A stretch of 64,000 bases of DNA from Bacteroides sp. (GTDB lineage: Bacteria > Bacteroidota > Bacteroidia > Bacteroidales > Bacteroidaceae): contig JAJQDI010000028.1 of NCBI GenBank assembly GCA_021202275.1, positions 129,347-193,346 on the forward strand. The letters are read 5' to 3'. Shown here piece by piece: positions 27,237 to 35,940 of this stretch. The stretch's first letter is position 1, and each line of letters begins with the position of its first letter. Both the position numbers and the translations under genes were made by a program. The notes beneath the pieces are model-generated. The model did not search any database, was not told where the DNA came from, and saw only the letters and a program-made list of their open reading frames with translations.

Positions 27237-27638
27237 ATGAAGTCAAAATTAATTTTAATGTTATTGTTGGGTATTCTTTCTCTGTTTACTGCAAAAGCAG
27301 GAACAGGTAAGAGTACTGGTTCCATAACACTTGGCAGTGACGACCCGAGAGATGCTTCGAAGGGAGAGAATCCGGGGCATACCAGTCGTTCTCTGCCGGT
27401 GATTCCTGTTTTGTGTACGTTGGAAGATGGGATTGTCTGTGTAGACTTCCTGAATGCTTCGGGCGATCTCACTATTACCACCAGTGATGCTGTGGCTCCG
27501 GTGTATATCGAACAAGTGAATGTTACGGTTCCTATGCGGGTTTCTGTTCCGGTAGCCGGGTATGCTCCCGGGGAGTATGTCATTCATCTGAATGATGGAG
27601 CAGGCAACGGACTGTATGGAATATTTGTATTGTGTTGA
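27237..27638 (+). CDS. DUF3244-type small secreted protein
   Basis: A 133-residue protein with a cleavable signal peptide (MKSKLILMLLLGILSLFTAKAG). The mature part is a short beta-rich domain of about 80 residues (VLCTLEDGIVCVDFLNASGDLTI... to APGEYVIHLNDGAGNGLYGIFVLC), the layout of DUF3244 proteins, which have an immunoglobulin-like fold of unknown function. It follows the TPR/HTH regulator gene with its own promoter box. A second, more diverged member lies about 320 bases downstream. A role in the cell envelope is likely from the signal peptide; nothing more specific can be said. Confidence 0.75.
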   Translation: MKSKLILMLLLGILSLFTAKAGTGKSTGSITLGSDDPRDASKGENPGHTSRSLPVIPVLCTLEDGIVCVDFLNASGDLTITTSDAVAPVYIEQVNVTVPMRVSVPVAGYAPGEYVIHLNDGAGNGLYGIFVLC

Positions 27639-27715
27639 AGCAAACGAATGTACCGGAGATTGTTGAGAATGAATTGTATACATATTTTTTCCAATAGATC
27701 TCTTTAACCACCAGG

Positions 27716-27816
27716 CATTCCGGAAACAAGAGGAATGAAGGATTGTAACGTAGCAGCAAGCTACATAAAAAGGGGCTTATAACCTGTCAGGAACCTTGTT
27801 CCGGAATGTCTTTTTT
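27716..27816 (+). ncRNA. Candidate structured RNA ending in a T-tract
   Basis: CATTCCGGAAACAAG (27716-27730) pairs with CTTGTTCCGGAATG (27795-27808) around a 64-base insert that holds its own hairpin (GTAGC/GCTAC). A run of T follows. The insert is too large for a simple terminator. It could be a structured 3' element of the DUF3244 transcript or an independent RNA. Confidence 0.4.
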
Positions 27817-27959
27817 AACGAACCTGACTATAAAATTAGAAATCTTTTCATGCCGATGGTTAAACCTGAGGCGGGGAAAAAGTGATTTCGTAAAAATATA
27901 AAAACAAAAGGTAAGAGAACAAAATTGTTTATTTGAACGTTTAATGACTGTAAAATAGT

Positions 27960-28396
27960 ATGATTATTAGGAAAAAGAGACTTTTTCTGCACAACTGGCT
28001 CCGGTTTTTCATACCAGAGTAGGGTACCTGGCCTTACAGATTTTTCTGTGGTTGGCCGGTGATACTGTAGATGCGAAAAGTGCTTCCCTTCCTATAGTCT
28101 CATGGGATGACAGTCAGCAGGTGCGCCTCAGCGGCGACTGGAATTCTCCGATGTCCGGAGAATCTTCCATTTCTGCCATTGTCACCCGGAAAGTGATGTA
28201 TTTACAGTCATCGGAAAATCTGCCCGAGGCTTCACTTCTCATTTGTAAAATGGAAGATAACACGGTACGCTCTGTAAGATGTTACGATTCGGTCCGTTCT
28301 TCCATTTGTCTGAATGATTGTGGACCGGGGATCTACCTGCTGGAACTCAAAGGACACAATGGAATGCATTTGTCCGGTAAGTTCCTTCTGGAGTAG
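27960..28396 (+). pseudogene. Second DUF3244-type protein, frameshifted in the signal peptide
   Basis: The main frame (from about 27971 to 28396) encodes LALQIFLWLAGDTVDAKSASLPIVSW... and a beta-rich domain closing with GIYLLELKGHNGMHLSGKFLLE, like the first DUF3244 protein. No ATG starts it. An ATG at 27960 in another frame gives MIIRKKRLFLHNWLRFFIPE and then a stop. Adding one T to the run of five at 28005-28009 fuses the two into a good signal peptide (…WLRFFHTRVGYLALQIFLWLAG) plus domain, 146 residues. Alternatively, translation may start at the TTG at 28052, giving a cytosolic 114-residue protein, which is less sensible for this family. Confidence 0.55.
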
Positions 28397-28604
28397 AACG
28401 CCGGTTACAGCTGGTCGGGGCTGCCTGCTCGCCTGCTATCCGTGATGGAAAAAGCAGTAGTCTGAGAAAATAATGATGTAAATATTAACTATGAAATGAG
28501 ATGTTATATGAAGAATGAAATAGTCATATACCTACGTACCTATGCGGGATAGTATCTTGCAGGAAAAAGTTACGTATGGGGAATAGTAACTTAAAATCAT
28601 TATT

Positions 28605-29777
28605 ATGAAGCGAATTTTGTTTTCCACGTATGCAAATACCTGTGCACAACGCGAGATGTGCCGGGGATTGTACAAACTGTTGCAACAGGAAAACTATCAG
28701 ATCGATTTTGATCCTGATGTAAATGTGGAACAAGCGAATTCATACGATCTCATCATAGCATTCAATAAGAAAGGATACGAACGGGTGAAGCAATTATGCT
28801 CGGATACCCCCGTTATCTATTCGATCTCGATGCTTGATTATCCGAAAGAGTATATCTGGGACGCTACGCAATATGAGCATGTGTTGTTGGTAAAGGCAAA
28901 CAGCATTACCTTATCCGGAGGGTATGTAACTCCCATCTGTTTCCCTTTCTGGCAGCCCGAACAGAAAATTTCCGGGACCATCCGGCAACGGACTTCGCCT
29001 GTACGTTTGCTGGTAGGGATGGGAACCAATCGTACCCTGTTGCGTACCCTGTTCCTGCTCAATACGCTGGGCGATTGTAAAATAGATGTGATCACTGCTG
29101 ATCCGGAATATTACGGAGCCTATGCCGACGCTCATATCACGATGCATTCGGAAGATGAAGACGAGGATGTATTGATCCGTGCCGCGGATGTAGTGATCGG
29201 AAATAAATATACAGCACTCAAAGGGATCCTGTACGGAAAACCGGTGGTACTGGCCGGAGATTACGGACATGGCGGAGTGATCAGTCAGGACAACGTTGTG
29301 GAATATTATCACAATAGTTTTTTTGGAAGACAAGAGGGTATCAAGGATGAATATTTTCCTTTGCAGGTGCTGGTAAAAGATATAGATCAGGCACTGAAAC
29401 TCACGGAAAAGGATGTATTGCCTGCCCGGGAACGCCTGTTGGAAGAGGGCCGGGCAAATGATAAAAAGATACTGGAGATCATCTCTTTCTACACCACACT
29501 CAAGGAGATTGATCTCACTCATCTGAAATTAGTGAAGAACAGTTATATAGAATGTGTGCGACTGAACGATCAGGATACTTATTTTGTCATGGATCGTATG
29601 AACCGTAAATTCCTTTCCAGCATTTGTCCGAAACAGAAAAAGGTGATGGACCTGTTTTCCTCTCCGCAGGATCTGAAAACGGCACACCGGACTGTGAAAG
29701 ATATAGATATGAAAGAATTCTCATCGATGGTCAATCAGTTTGTGGCCAATAAGATGTTGGTGTACGAATTCTCCTGA
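28605..29777 (+). CDS. Unrecognised protein: GT-B-like region plus C-terminal winged-helix-like region
   Basis: A 390-residue soluble protein with no signal peptide. The N-terminal two thirds alternate beta and alpha segments like a glycosyltransferase-B or nucleotide-binding fold (MKRILFSTYANTCAQREMCRGLYKLLQQ; VRLLVGMGTNRTLLRTLFLLNTLG; ADVVIGNKYTALKGILYGKPVVLAGDYGHGGVIS, the last resembling the donor-site loop of GT-B enzymes). The last ~80 residues (VRLNDQDTYFVMDRMNRKFLSSICPKQKKVMDLF... to NKMLVYEFS) have the beta-hairpin/winged-helix rhythm of PqqD-like peptide-recognition domains. Both assignments are my inference. It follows the DUF3244 genes. No precursor peptide or radical SAM enzyme is seen next to it. 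Confidence 0.6.
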   Translation: MKRILFSTYANTCAQREMCRGLYKLLQQENYQIDFDPDVNVEQANSYDLIIAFNKKGYERVKQLCSDTPVIYSISMLDYPKEYIWDATQYEHVLLVKANSITLSGGYVTPICFPFWQPEQKISGTIRQRTSPVRLLVGMGTNRTLLRTLFLLNTLGDCKIDVITADPEYYGAYADAHITMHSEDEDEDVLIRAADVVIGNKYTALKGILYGKPVVLAGDYGHGGVISQDNVVEYYHNSFFGRQEGIKDEYFPLQVLVKDIDQALKLTEKDVLPARERLLEEGRANDKKILEIISFYTTLKEIDLTHLKLVKNSYIECVRLNDQDTYFVMDRMNRKFLSSICPKQKKVMDLFSSPQDLKTAHRTVKDIDMKEFSSMVNQFVANKMLVYEFS

Positions 29778-30284
29778 CAGATACAGAATATGATATAGAA
29801 AACTTCGTTGGTTGGGGAAACCTCATAGGTTGTCCTCTATGAAAAAACGTTTATACACTGGTTAAATGAAAAACGTAAATGCAAATTAAAAATTGATAGA
29901 CAAACTATCTGGTAGGGTTAGATAATCGCGTGTTTCTTTGACCGACGGAGTTTTCTTTTCCTATACACCCGGTTCCCGGTTTCCCGGTAAAGACCCGGGC
30001 TCTCACACAACCACTTCTAAATCTGATTGATATATAAAAAACGTCTGCAAAGAGATGACTTTTTCAAGTCATCTCTTTTTTATATCCGGCACGGCGGGGC
30101 GGGCATGTTGGGTTTTATACGGCATTGGTATCTCATCAGTGACAGCCACTCTTTTTTGTTGGAACGAGTTTGTTTTATATCTGTTTTTTAACAACCTATT
30201 TAGCTAAAATTTTGATTTTCTTTTGTTTTTAACATTTTATCCTTAAACAATTGTAACTAAAGCTACGTTCTAAGTGGGTAAGAT
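29778..30284. other. Intergenic region with a terminator and no gene
   Basis: No coding frame of note. It contains the terminator at 30051-30083 and short inverted C/G-rich stretches near 29970-30000. The A+T-rich stretch at 30180-30260 probably holds the msrBA promoter, but no exact TAnnTTTG box is seen. Confidence 0.5.
30051..30083 (+). terminator. Intrinsic terminator
   Basis: AGAGATGACTT and AAGTCATCTCT form an 11-bp stem followed by six T. Confidence 0.85.
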
Positions 30285-31247
30285 ATGAAACGTATATTTG
30301 AAATCATGCAAGTGAAAGCCGGATTATTCTTTATATTTGCTTTTTGTTGGACTACTAATTTAATAATGGCTCAGGAGATGAAAGAATTGACCCCAGAAGA
30401 AGAGAGAGTGATCGTATATAAAGGTACGGAACGTCCCTTTACCGGAGAGTATTATGATTTCCACGAAGAGGGTGTATATGTCTGCAAACGTTGTGGAAAC
30501 CCTTTGTTCCGCTCGGAAGATAAGTTTGAATCCGGTTGTGGATGGCCCAGTTTCGACGAAGAGATCCCCGGATCTGTAAAGCGTATACCAGATAGTGACG
30601 GTATCCGTACGGAGATTGTTTGTGCCAACTGTGGCGCACATCTGGGACATGTCTTTGAGGGCGAACACTTCACTCCGAAGAATACCCGCCATTGTGTCAA
30701 CTCGATTTCTTTAGACTTTGTTGCCGAAGCTGAAGCAGAGGGCACCGTTGTGCCTCAGGGAGAACAGGATCAGACAGCGATTTTTGCCGGTGGCTGTTTC
30801 TGGGGGGTAGAGCATCTGATGAAGCAGATCCCCGGAGTACTTTCCGTAGAATCGGGCTATATCGGTGGAGATGTTCCCAACCCGACGTATGAGCAGGTGA
30901 GTACCGGAAAGACCGGACATGCCGAAGCGGTGCGCATACTTTTTGATCCGGAAAAGGTCTCTTATGAAACGCTGGCAAAGATGTTCTTCGAAATACACGA
31001 TCCGGAACAGGCCGATGGACAAGGTCCGGACCTAGGCAACCAGTATCGTTCGGAGATCTTCTACACCACTCCTCAGCAGGAGGAGATTGCCTGCAAGCTG
31101 ATCGGACAGCTCAATGCCAAAGGATATAAAGTAGTAACTAAGGTGACACCGGCTTCTACCTTCTGGAAAGCGGAAGATTATCATCAGAATTACTATACCA
31201 AGACCGGAAAACAGCCTTATTGCCATCGTTACACCAAACGATTCTGA
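30285..31247 (+). CDS. Secreted bifunctional methionine sulfoxide reductase MsrB-MsrA
   Basis: A 320-residue fusion that repairs both R and S epimers of methionine sulfoxide. A signal peptide (about residues 8-30, ending LIMAQ) indicates export to the periplasm. MsrB comes first: zinc ligands Cys67/Cys70 and Cys113/Cys116 (CKRCG, CANCG) and the catalytic Cys137 in RHCVNSISLDF. MsrA follows: catalytic Cys171 in GGCFWGVEH, then GYIGGDVPNPTYEQVSTGKTGHAEAV and a C-terminal Cys region (QPYCHRY) for resolving the disulfide. The order B-A differs from the A-B order of many pathogens' fusions. It is flanked by terminators on both sides, so it is probably monocistronic. Confidence 0.95.
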   Translation: MKRIFEIMQVKAGLFFIFAFCWTTNLIMAQEMKELTPEEERVIVYKGTERPFTGEYYDFHEEGVYVCKRCGNPLFRSEDKFESGCGWPSFDEEIPGSVKRIPDSDGIRTEIVCANCGAHLGHVFEGEHFTPKNTRHCVNSISLDFVAEAEAEGTVVPQGEQDQTAIFAGGCFWGVEHLMKQIPGVLSVESGYIGGDVPNPTYEQVSTGKTGHAEAVRILFDPEKVSYETLAKMFFEIHDPEQADGQGPDLGNQYRSEIFYTTPQQEEIACKLIGQLNAKGYKVVTKVTPASTFWKAEDYHQNYYTKTGKQPYCHRYTKRF

Positions 31248-31376
31248 GCAATGAACCAGCAATGAAACCATGGTTATCTTTATAAATAATAAAACTGATA
31301 CCCTTTAACCTGAACTTAATTTTGATATTTCTTTTGTTTCTCTATGGCCGGAATAGGATTTTCCGGCAGTAGTATG

Positions 31377-31412
31377 AAAAGCTCCCGCATCTTTCGGATG
31401 TCGGAGCTTTTT
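31377..31412 (+). terminator. Intrinsic terminator after msrBA
   Basis: AAAAGCTCCC and the arm CGGAGC enclose a short loop and are followed by six T. It separates msrBA from pheT. Confidence 0.8.
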
Positions 31413-31493
31413 TACATTTTCGTCCCCTTTTATCCTCCTTCCGGAAAGGTTAATTTTCTTATGTTTAGTACCCTCACTACCAAAAAAACTTAT

Positions 31494-31501
31494 TACCTTT
31501 G
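31494..31501 (+). promoter_or_regulatory. Promoter -7 box of pheT
   Basis: TACCTTTG fits TAnnTTTG, 35 bases before the pheT ATG at 31536. Confidence 0.6.
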
Positions 31502-31535
31502 CGGGTCTTTTGATAACTAAAAAATATCCTATTAT

Positions 31536-33998
31536 ATGAATATCTCTTATAACTGGCTGAAAGAGTATGTAACATTTGATCTCTCTCCGGATGAGGTGGC
31601 CGCGGCGCTGACCTCGATTGGGTTGGAGACCGGAAGCGTGGAAGAGGTACAGACCATCAGGGGAGGACTGGAAGGATTGGTGATCGGTGAAGTGCTGACC
31701 TGTGAAGACCATCCCAATTCGGACCATCTGCACACAACAACGGTAGATCTGGGAGACGGACAGCCTGTACAGATTGTTTGCGGTGCTCCCAATGTAGCCG
31801 CGGGACAAAAAGTGGTGGTAGCCACCGTAGGCACTACCCTGTATAGCGGAGAAGATAGTTTTGTGATCAGGAAATCCAAAATACGCGGTGTAGAGTCCAA
31901 CGGGATGATCTGTGCCGAAGATGAGATAGGGATCGGAACAGGACACGAGGGCATCATCGTACTTCCGGAGTCAGCCGTACCGGGTACGCCTGCCAGAGAA
32001 TATTACAATGTAAAGAGCGACTATGTACTGGAGGTAGATATCACTCCCAACCGGGCGGATGCTACCTCTCACTATGGTGTGGCACGTGATCTGTATGCCT
32101 ACTTGCTGCAGAACGGATATGAGACCTCTTTATCTGCTCCGTCGGTAGAGGATTTTAAGGTAGAGAATCAGGATCTTGACATAGACGTTATCGTAGAGAA
32201 CCGGGAGGCTTGTCCGCGCTATGCCGGAGTCACCGTATCCGGGGTAACGGTGAAGGAGAGTCCCGAATGGCTGCAGGATAAACTGCGTGTCATCGGGGTA
32301 CGTCCCATCAATAACGTAGTGGATATCACAAACTATATTGTGCATGCGTTCGGACAGCCTTTGCATTGTTTCGACGCGGGCGAGATCAAAGGAGGGAAAG
32401 TGATCGTAAGAACACTGCCCGAAGGTTCTCCGTTTACCACACTCGACGGTGTGGAACGCAAGTTGTCCGATCGGGACCTGATGATCTGCAACGAGCAGGA
32501 AGGCATGTGCATTGCCGGTGTGTTTGGCGGGCTGGATTCGGGGTCCACCGAAGCTACCACCGATATTTTCCTGGAAAGTGCCTATTTCCATCCGACCTGG
32601 GTACGTAAAACAGCCCGCAGGCATGGGCTCAATACGGATGCCTCTTTCCGCTTCGAGCGGGGGATTGATCCGAACCAGACGGTCTACTGTCTGAAACTGG
32701 CGGCTCTGCTGGTGAAAGAACTGGCGGGGGGTACCATCTCTTCGGAGATCAAGGATGTCTGCGAATGTCCTGTCGAAGATTTTGTGGTGAGTGTTTCTTA
32801 CGATAAGATCCATCGGCTGATCGGTAAAGAGATCCCGGTAGAAACGGTGAAAAAGATCGTTTCCAGCCTGGAGATGAAGATCCTGCAGGAAGATCCTGCC
32901 GGACTGGTATTGGGGATACCTCCGTATCGGGTAGATGTACAGCGCGATGTAGATGTGATCGAAGATATACTCCGTATCTATGGATATAATAATGTAGAGA
33001 TACCTTCTACACTATCTTCCAGTCTGACTACCAAGGGTGAAGAAGATCGGTCCAACAAATTGCAGAACCTGATCTCCGAGCAACTGGTGGGGGCCGGTTT
33101 CCATGAGATCCTGAATAATTCCCAGACCCGCGCGGCCTATTACGACGGGCTCACAGACTATCCGCCTGAACGATCGGTGATGCTTCTCAACCCGCTGAGC
33201 AGTGATCTGAACGCGATGCGACAGACGTTGTTGTTTGGTGGGCTGGAGAGTATTGCTTACAACATCAACCGTCAGCGTGCGGATCTGAGATTCTTTGAAT
33301 TCGGCAATTGCTATTCGTATCATGCCGAACGCAAAGACCCGGAGAAGGTATTGGCTCCTTATTCGGAAGAATATCACCTGGGGCTCTGGCTCACCGGCAA
33401 AAGGGTACAGAATTCGTGGGCCCATGCCGATGAAGAGAGCAGTGTATACGAACTGAAAGCGTATGTAGAGAATATTTTCCTGCGGCTGGGGCTGGATATG
33501 CGCAGTGTAGTGGTGGGCAACCTGACCAACGATCTGTACGCGACAGCTTTGTCTGTCCATACCCGTGGAGGAAAACTTCTGGCTACCTGTGGCATTGTTG
33601 CCAAACGTCACCTCAGGCTGTTTGATATCCATCAGGAGGTCTGTTACGCGGAACTCAACTGGAAAGAGTTGATGAGAGCCATCCGTAAGGTAAAGATCAG
33701 TTATAAAGAGATCTCCAAATATCCTGCGGTAAGGCGCGACCTGGCTTTGTTGCTGGATAAGCAGGTACAGTTTGCCGAGATAGAGAAGATAGCGTATGAA
33801 ACGGAGAAAAAACTGCTGAAAGAGGTGAGCTTGTTTGATGTGTACGAAGGAAAAAATCTGGAACCGGGAAAGAAATCCTACGCGGTGAGTTTCCTGCTGC
33901 AGGACGAAGAGCGTACGCTGAACGATAAGATCATTGACAAGATCATGTCTAAATTAGTTGCCAATCTGGAAAACAAGCTGGGGGCACGCCTGAGATAA
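31536..33998 (+). CDS. pheT: Phenylalanine-tRNA ligase beta subunit
   Basis: An 820-residue subunit of the alpha2-beta2 enzyme that charges tRNA-Phe in the cytosol. The start MNISYNWLKEYV is typical. An EMAP/OB tRNA-binding domain follows (about residues 40-155, with HPNSDHLHTTTVDLG and KIRGVESNGMICAEDEIG), then B3/B4 editing domain (INNVVDITNYIVHAFGQPLHCFDAG), B5 (about 405-480), the catalytic-like core, and the C-terminal FDX-ACB anticodon-binding domain (SKYPAVRRDLALLLDK). Length is normal. pheS is not adjacent, unlike in many bacteria, which is usual in Bacteroidetes. yebC follows after 51 bases behind its own -7 box. Confidence 0.97.
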   Translation: MNISYNWLKEYVTFDLSPDEVAAALTSIGLETGSVEEVQTIRGGLEGLVIGEVLTCEDHPNSDHLHTTTVDLGDGQPVQIVCGAPNVAAGQKVVVATVGTTLYSGEDSFVIRKSKIRGVESNGMICAEDEIGIGTGHEGIIVLPESAVPGTPAREYYNVKSDYVLEVDITPNRADATSHYGVARDLYAYLLQNGYETSLSAPSVEDFKVENQDLDIDVIVENREACPRYAGVTVSGVTVKESPEWLQDKLRVIGVRPINNVVDITNYIVHAFGQPLHCFDAGEIKGGKVIVRTLPEGSPFTTLDGVERKLSDRDLMICNEQEGMCIAGVFGGLDSGSTEATTDIFLESAYFHPTWVRKTARRHGLNTDASFRFERGIDPNQTVYCLKLAALLVKELAGGTISSEIKDVCECPVEDFVVSVSYDKIHRLIGKEIPVETVKKIVSSLEMKILQEDPAGLVLGIPPYRVDVQRDVDVIEDILRIYGYNNVEIPSTLSSSLTTKGEEDRSNKLQNLISEQLVGAGFHEILNNSQTRAAYYDGLTDYPPERSVMLLNPLSSDLNAMRQTLLFGGLESIAYNINRQRADLRFFEFGNCYSYHAERKDPEKVLAPYSEEYHLGLWLTGKRVQNSWAHADEESSVYELKAYVENIFLRLGLDMRSVVVGNLTNDLYATALSVHTRGGKLLATCGIVAKRHLRLFDIHQEVCYAELNWKELMRAIRKVKISYKEISKYPAVRRDLALLLDKQVQFAEIEKIAYETEKKLLKEVSLFDVYEGKNLEPGKKSYAVSFLLQDEERTLNDKIIDKIMSKLVANLENKLGARLR

Positions 33999-34013
33999 AA
34001 CGGAAACGAAATT

Positions 34014-34021
34014 TATTTTTG
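34014..34021 (+). promoter_or_regulatory. Promoter -7 box of yebC
   Basis: TATTTTTG fits TAnnTTTG, 28 bases before the yebC ATG, between pheT and yebC. Confidence 0.45.
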
Positions 34022-34049
34022 TAACTACAAGATAGAAAATACAAATCCC

Positions 34050-34781
34050 ATGGGAAGAGCATTTGAATATAGAAAAGCATCCAAACTGAAAAGATGGGGC
34101 AATATGGCCCGTGTATTTACCCGGATAGGAAAACAGATCGCTATCGCGGTAAAGGCTGGTGGTCCCGATCCGGAAAACAATCCGCATCTGCGTTCGGTCA
34201 TTGCCAATGCGAAGCGGGAGAACATGCCTAAAGACAATATCGAACGGGCGATCAAGAACGCGCTGGGCAAAGACCAGAAAGACTACAAAGAGATGAACTA
34301 CGAGGGTTACGGCCCGTTTGGAGTGGCTGTTTTCGTAGAGACAGCGACAGACAATACAACCCGTACCGTGGCTAATGTGCGCAGTGTCTTTAATAAATAC
34401 GGTGGCTCGTTGGGTACCAGTGGAAGTCTCGACTTTATTTTCAGTCACAAAGCCATGTTCACCATTGCCCGGAAAGAAGACGTAGATCTGGATGATCTGA
34501 TCCTCGAACTGATCGATTATGGGGTGGATGAGGAGTATGAAGATGAGGGAGATGAAGTGATCTTGTACGGCGACCCGAAATCGTTCAGTCAGATCCAGAA
34601 GTATCTGGAGGAAAACGGCTATGAGATCAAAGGTTCGGAGTTTACCCGTATTCCTAACGATGAGAAGGAACTTACGGCTGAACAGCGCGAAACCATAGAG
34701 AAGATGGTAGAACGTCTGGAAGAAGATGAGGATGTACAGAATGTATATACCAATCTGAAACCAGTGGCAGAGGAGGAGTAA
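34050..34781 (+). CDS. YebC/PmpR-family protein
   Basis: A 243-residue cytosolic protein of the YebC family. Characteristic segments are MGRAFEYRKASKLKRWGNMARVFTRIGKQI, GPDPENNPHLRSVIANAKRENMPKDNIERAI, and YEGYGPFGVAVFVETATDNTTRTVANVRSVF. Family members were described as transcription regulators and, more recently, as ribosome-associated factors that help translate difficult proline motifs. The C-terminal part is strongly acidic (DEEYEDEGDEV). Its stop codon overlaps the ATG of the next gene (TAATG), indicating translational coupling with the TSCPD protein. Confidence 0.95.
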   Translation: MGRAFEYRKASKLKRWGNMARVFTRIGKQIAIAVKAGGPDPENNPHLRSVIANAKRENMPKDNIERAIKNALGKDQKDYKEMNYEGYGPFGVAVFVETATDNTTRTVANVRSVFNKYGGSLGTSGSLDFIFSHKAMFTIARKEDVDLDDLILELIDYGVDEEYEDEGDEVILYGDPKSFSQIQKYLEENGYEIKGSEFTRIPNDEKELTAEQRETIEKMVERLEEDEDVQNVYTNLKPVAEEE

Positions 34782-35029
34782 TGGAACTTACTTATAAACC
34801 GCAGGGTACTTGTAGCCAGGTGATCGAGGTGAGCGTAGATGACAACCACATCATCGAAAAGGTGGTATTCTGGGGAGGGTGCAACGGCAATTTGCAGGGA
34901 ATCTCCCGGTTAGTGACCGGTTTGTCACCGCAAGAGGTACTCGCACGTCTGGAAGGGGTGCGTTGTGGAAACCGTTCCACTTCCTGCCCCGATCAGTTGT
35001 GCAAAGCACTCAGACAAATGGGGTATTGA
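34781..35029 (+). CDS. TIGR03905-type TSCPD domain protein
   Basis: An 82-residue protein. It contains the four-part TSCPD signature: GTCSQVIEV, VVFWGGCNGN, VRCGNRSTSCPDQLCKAL, with conserved Cys that could bind metal. The same domain closes vitamin B12-dependent ribonucleotide reductases, where it is thought to take part in redox or nucleotide-related functions; the stand-alone form has no proven role. It overlaps yebC by one base and ends before a terminator. Confidence 0.9.
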   Translation: MELTYKPQGTCSQVIEVSVDDNHIIEKVVFWGGCNGNLQGISRLVTGLSPQEVLARLEGVRCGNRSTSCPDQLCKALRQMGY

Positions 35030-35097
35030 TCTTTTTATATAGGACGGGCGGTAGAGAAACTGTCCGGTCACAAGTAAGAGCAGATCTTTTTACTATA

Positions 35098-35128
35098 TAA
35101 AGGCTGAAGGAGGAATCTTTCAGCCTTT
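35098..35128. terminator. Bidirectional terminator hairpin
   Basis: AAAGGCTGAA and TTCAGCCTTT form a 10-bp stem. It serves the TSCPD gene on the plus strand and the candidate RNA on the minus strand. Tails are only moderately T-rich. Confidence 0.65.
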
Positions 35129-35295
35129 GTTGTATCCGGGAAGGGACATACCCGGGCAGGAGAGTGGCTTGCGCGCGTCAGAAAACAGGTAGGAGAAATC
35201 GTGTACAGGCGGTGACTCCGGTACCCTGTGCTTTCTTTCGCTGAACGGCGATCTGACGTGCCTGCGGCATGTCGGATACCTTGCAGACCGAATAT
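35098..35295 (-). ncRNA. Candidate rod-shaped RNA, 6S-like
   Basis: On the minus strand a -7 box (TAAGTTTG, 35300-35307) is followed by about 190 bases that fold into one long interrupted hairpin: GTATCCG (35273-35279) pairs with CGGATAC (35132-35138), GACATGCC with GGGTATGTC, GCAGG with CCTGC, GCACGTCAGA with TCTGACGCGC, and ACAGG/CCTGT closes the tip. Unpaired stretches of about 20 bases face each other in the middle. The transcript ends at the hairpin 35098-35128. A rod with a large central bubble is the architecture of 6S RNA, which binds RNA polymerase, but I cannot confirm family membership. Confidence 0.55.
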
Positions 35296-35299
35296 TTTG

Positions 35300-35307
35300 C
35301 AAACTTA
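35300..35307 (-). promoter_or_regulatory. Promoter -7 box of the candidate 6S-like RNA
   Basis: TAAGTTTG on the minus strand, with a T-rich patch (TTTTTCC) about 20 bases further upstream in the -33 position. Confidence 0.55.
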
Positions 35308-35424
35308 CCCTATCTTACGGAAAAAGTCCGGGAGGATGAGATTCTTCATGGAACAGGATACAAGCCTGGTAACCCAGATCCGATGAATTTGCACAGGGGT
35401 GTATGCAAAGCGATTACTTTTCCT

Positions 35425-35432
35425 TATATTTG
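35425..35432 (+). promoter_or_regulatory. Promoter -7 box of the DUF6078 gene
   Basis: TATATTTG fits TAnnTTTG and lies 22 bases before the chosen start at 35454. It excludes the upstream in-frame ATG at 35403. Confidence 0.6.
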
Positions 35433-35453
35433 TTTTGCAAACAGATGAAACTC

Positions 35454-35891
35454 ATGAAAGCAGAAATCCATTATTCGCAGGTCCCTTCTGACTATCCTCT
35501 TTGTCTGAACTCCGGATGTCCGCATGCGGACACGTGTCTGAGACAACTCGTCGTGCAGAGTATACCGGAGAATATTCCACACTGGGTGATTGTCAGTCCC
35601 AGCTACCTGGCTACCCTGGAAGGGGAAGATTGTCCCTTTTATCGGTCTGCTGCCAAAGCACGTTTTGCCAAAGGATGCGTCAGACTGCTGGAAAACCTTC
35701 CTTACAAACAGATGCAGGCTGTGATCTCTCAGCTGATCTCCTGTTTCAGTCAGAGAACCTATTACCGGATCCGGAAGGGCGAACGTTTGCTTTCTCCCGC
35801 CGAGCAACAGCAGGTGCTGGATATACTTAAAAAATGTGGTGTGGATCATCCGCAGGAATTTGACGCCTATGTAGAACAGTATGATTGGTAG
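35454..35891 (+). CDS. DUF6078-family protein
   Basis: A 145-residue protein, start at 35454 because the promoter box lies at 35425-35432 and because MKAEIHYSQVPSDYPLCLNSGCPHADTCLRQ matches the usual beginning of the family. Cys residues in LNSGCPHADTCLR and later in EDCPFY suggest a small metal-binding site at the N-terminus. The C-terminal half is helical (LLENLPYKQMQAVISQLISCFSQRTYYRIRKGERLLSPAEQQQVLDIL), resembling a DNA-binding or ribosome-associated helical domain. Function is unknown. It is common in Bacteroides and Parabacteroides. Confidence 0.75.
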   Translation: MKAEIHYSQVPSDYPLCLNSGCPHADTCLRQLVVQSIPENIPHWVIVSPSYLATLEGEDCPFYRSAAKARFAKGCVRLLENLPYKQMQAVISQLISCFSQRTYYRIRKGERLLSPAEQQQVLDILKKCGVDHPQEFDAYVEQYDW

Positions 35892-35940
35892 GCGAATAAC
35901 CACGGTATTCTCCCTGTACCATTGGGTTATCGTTCCAGGG

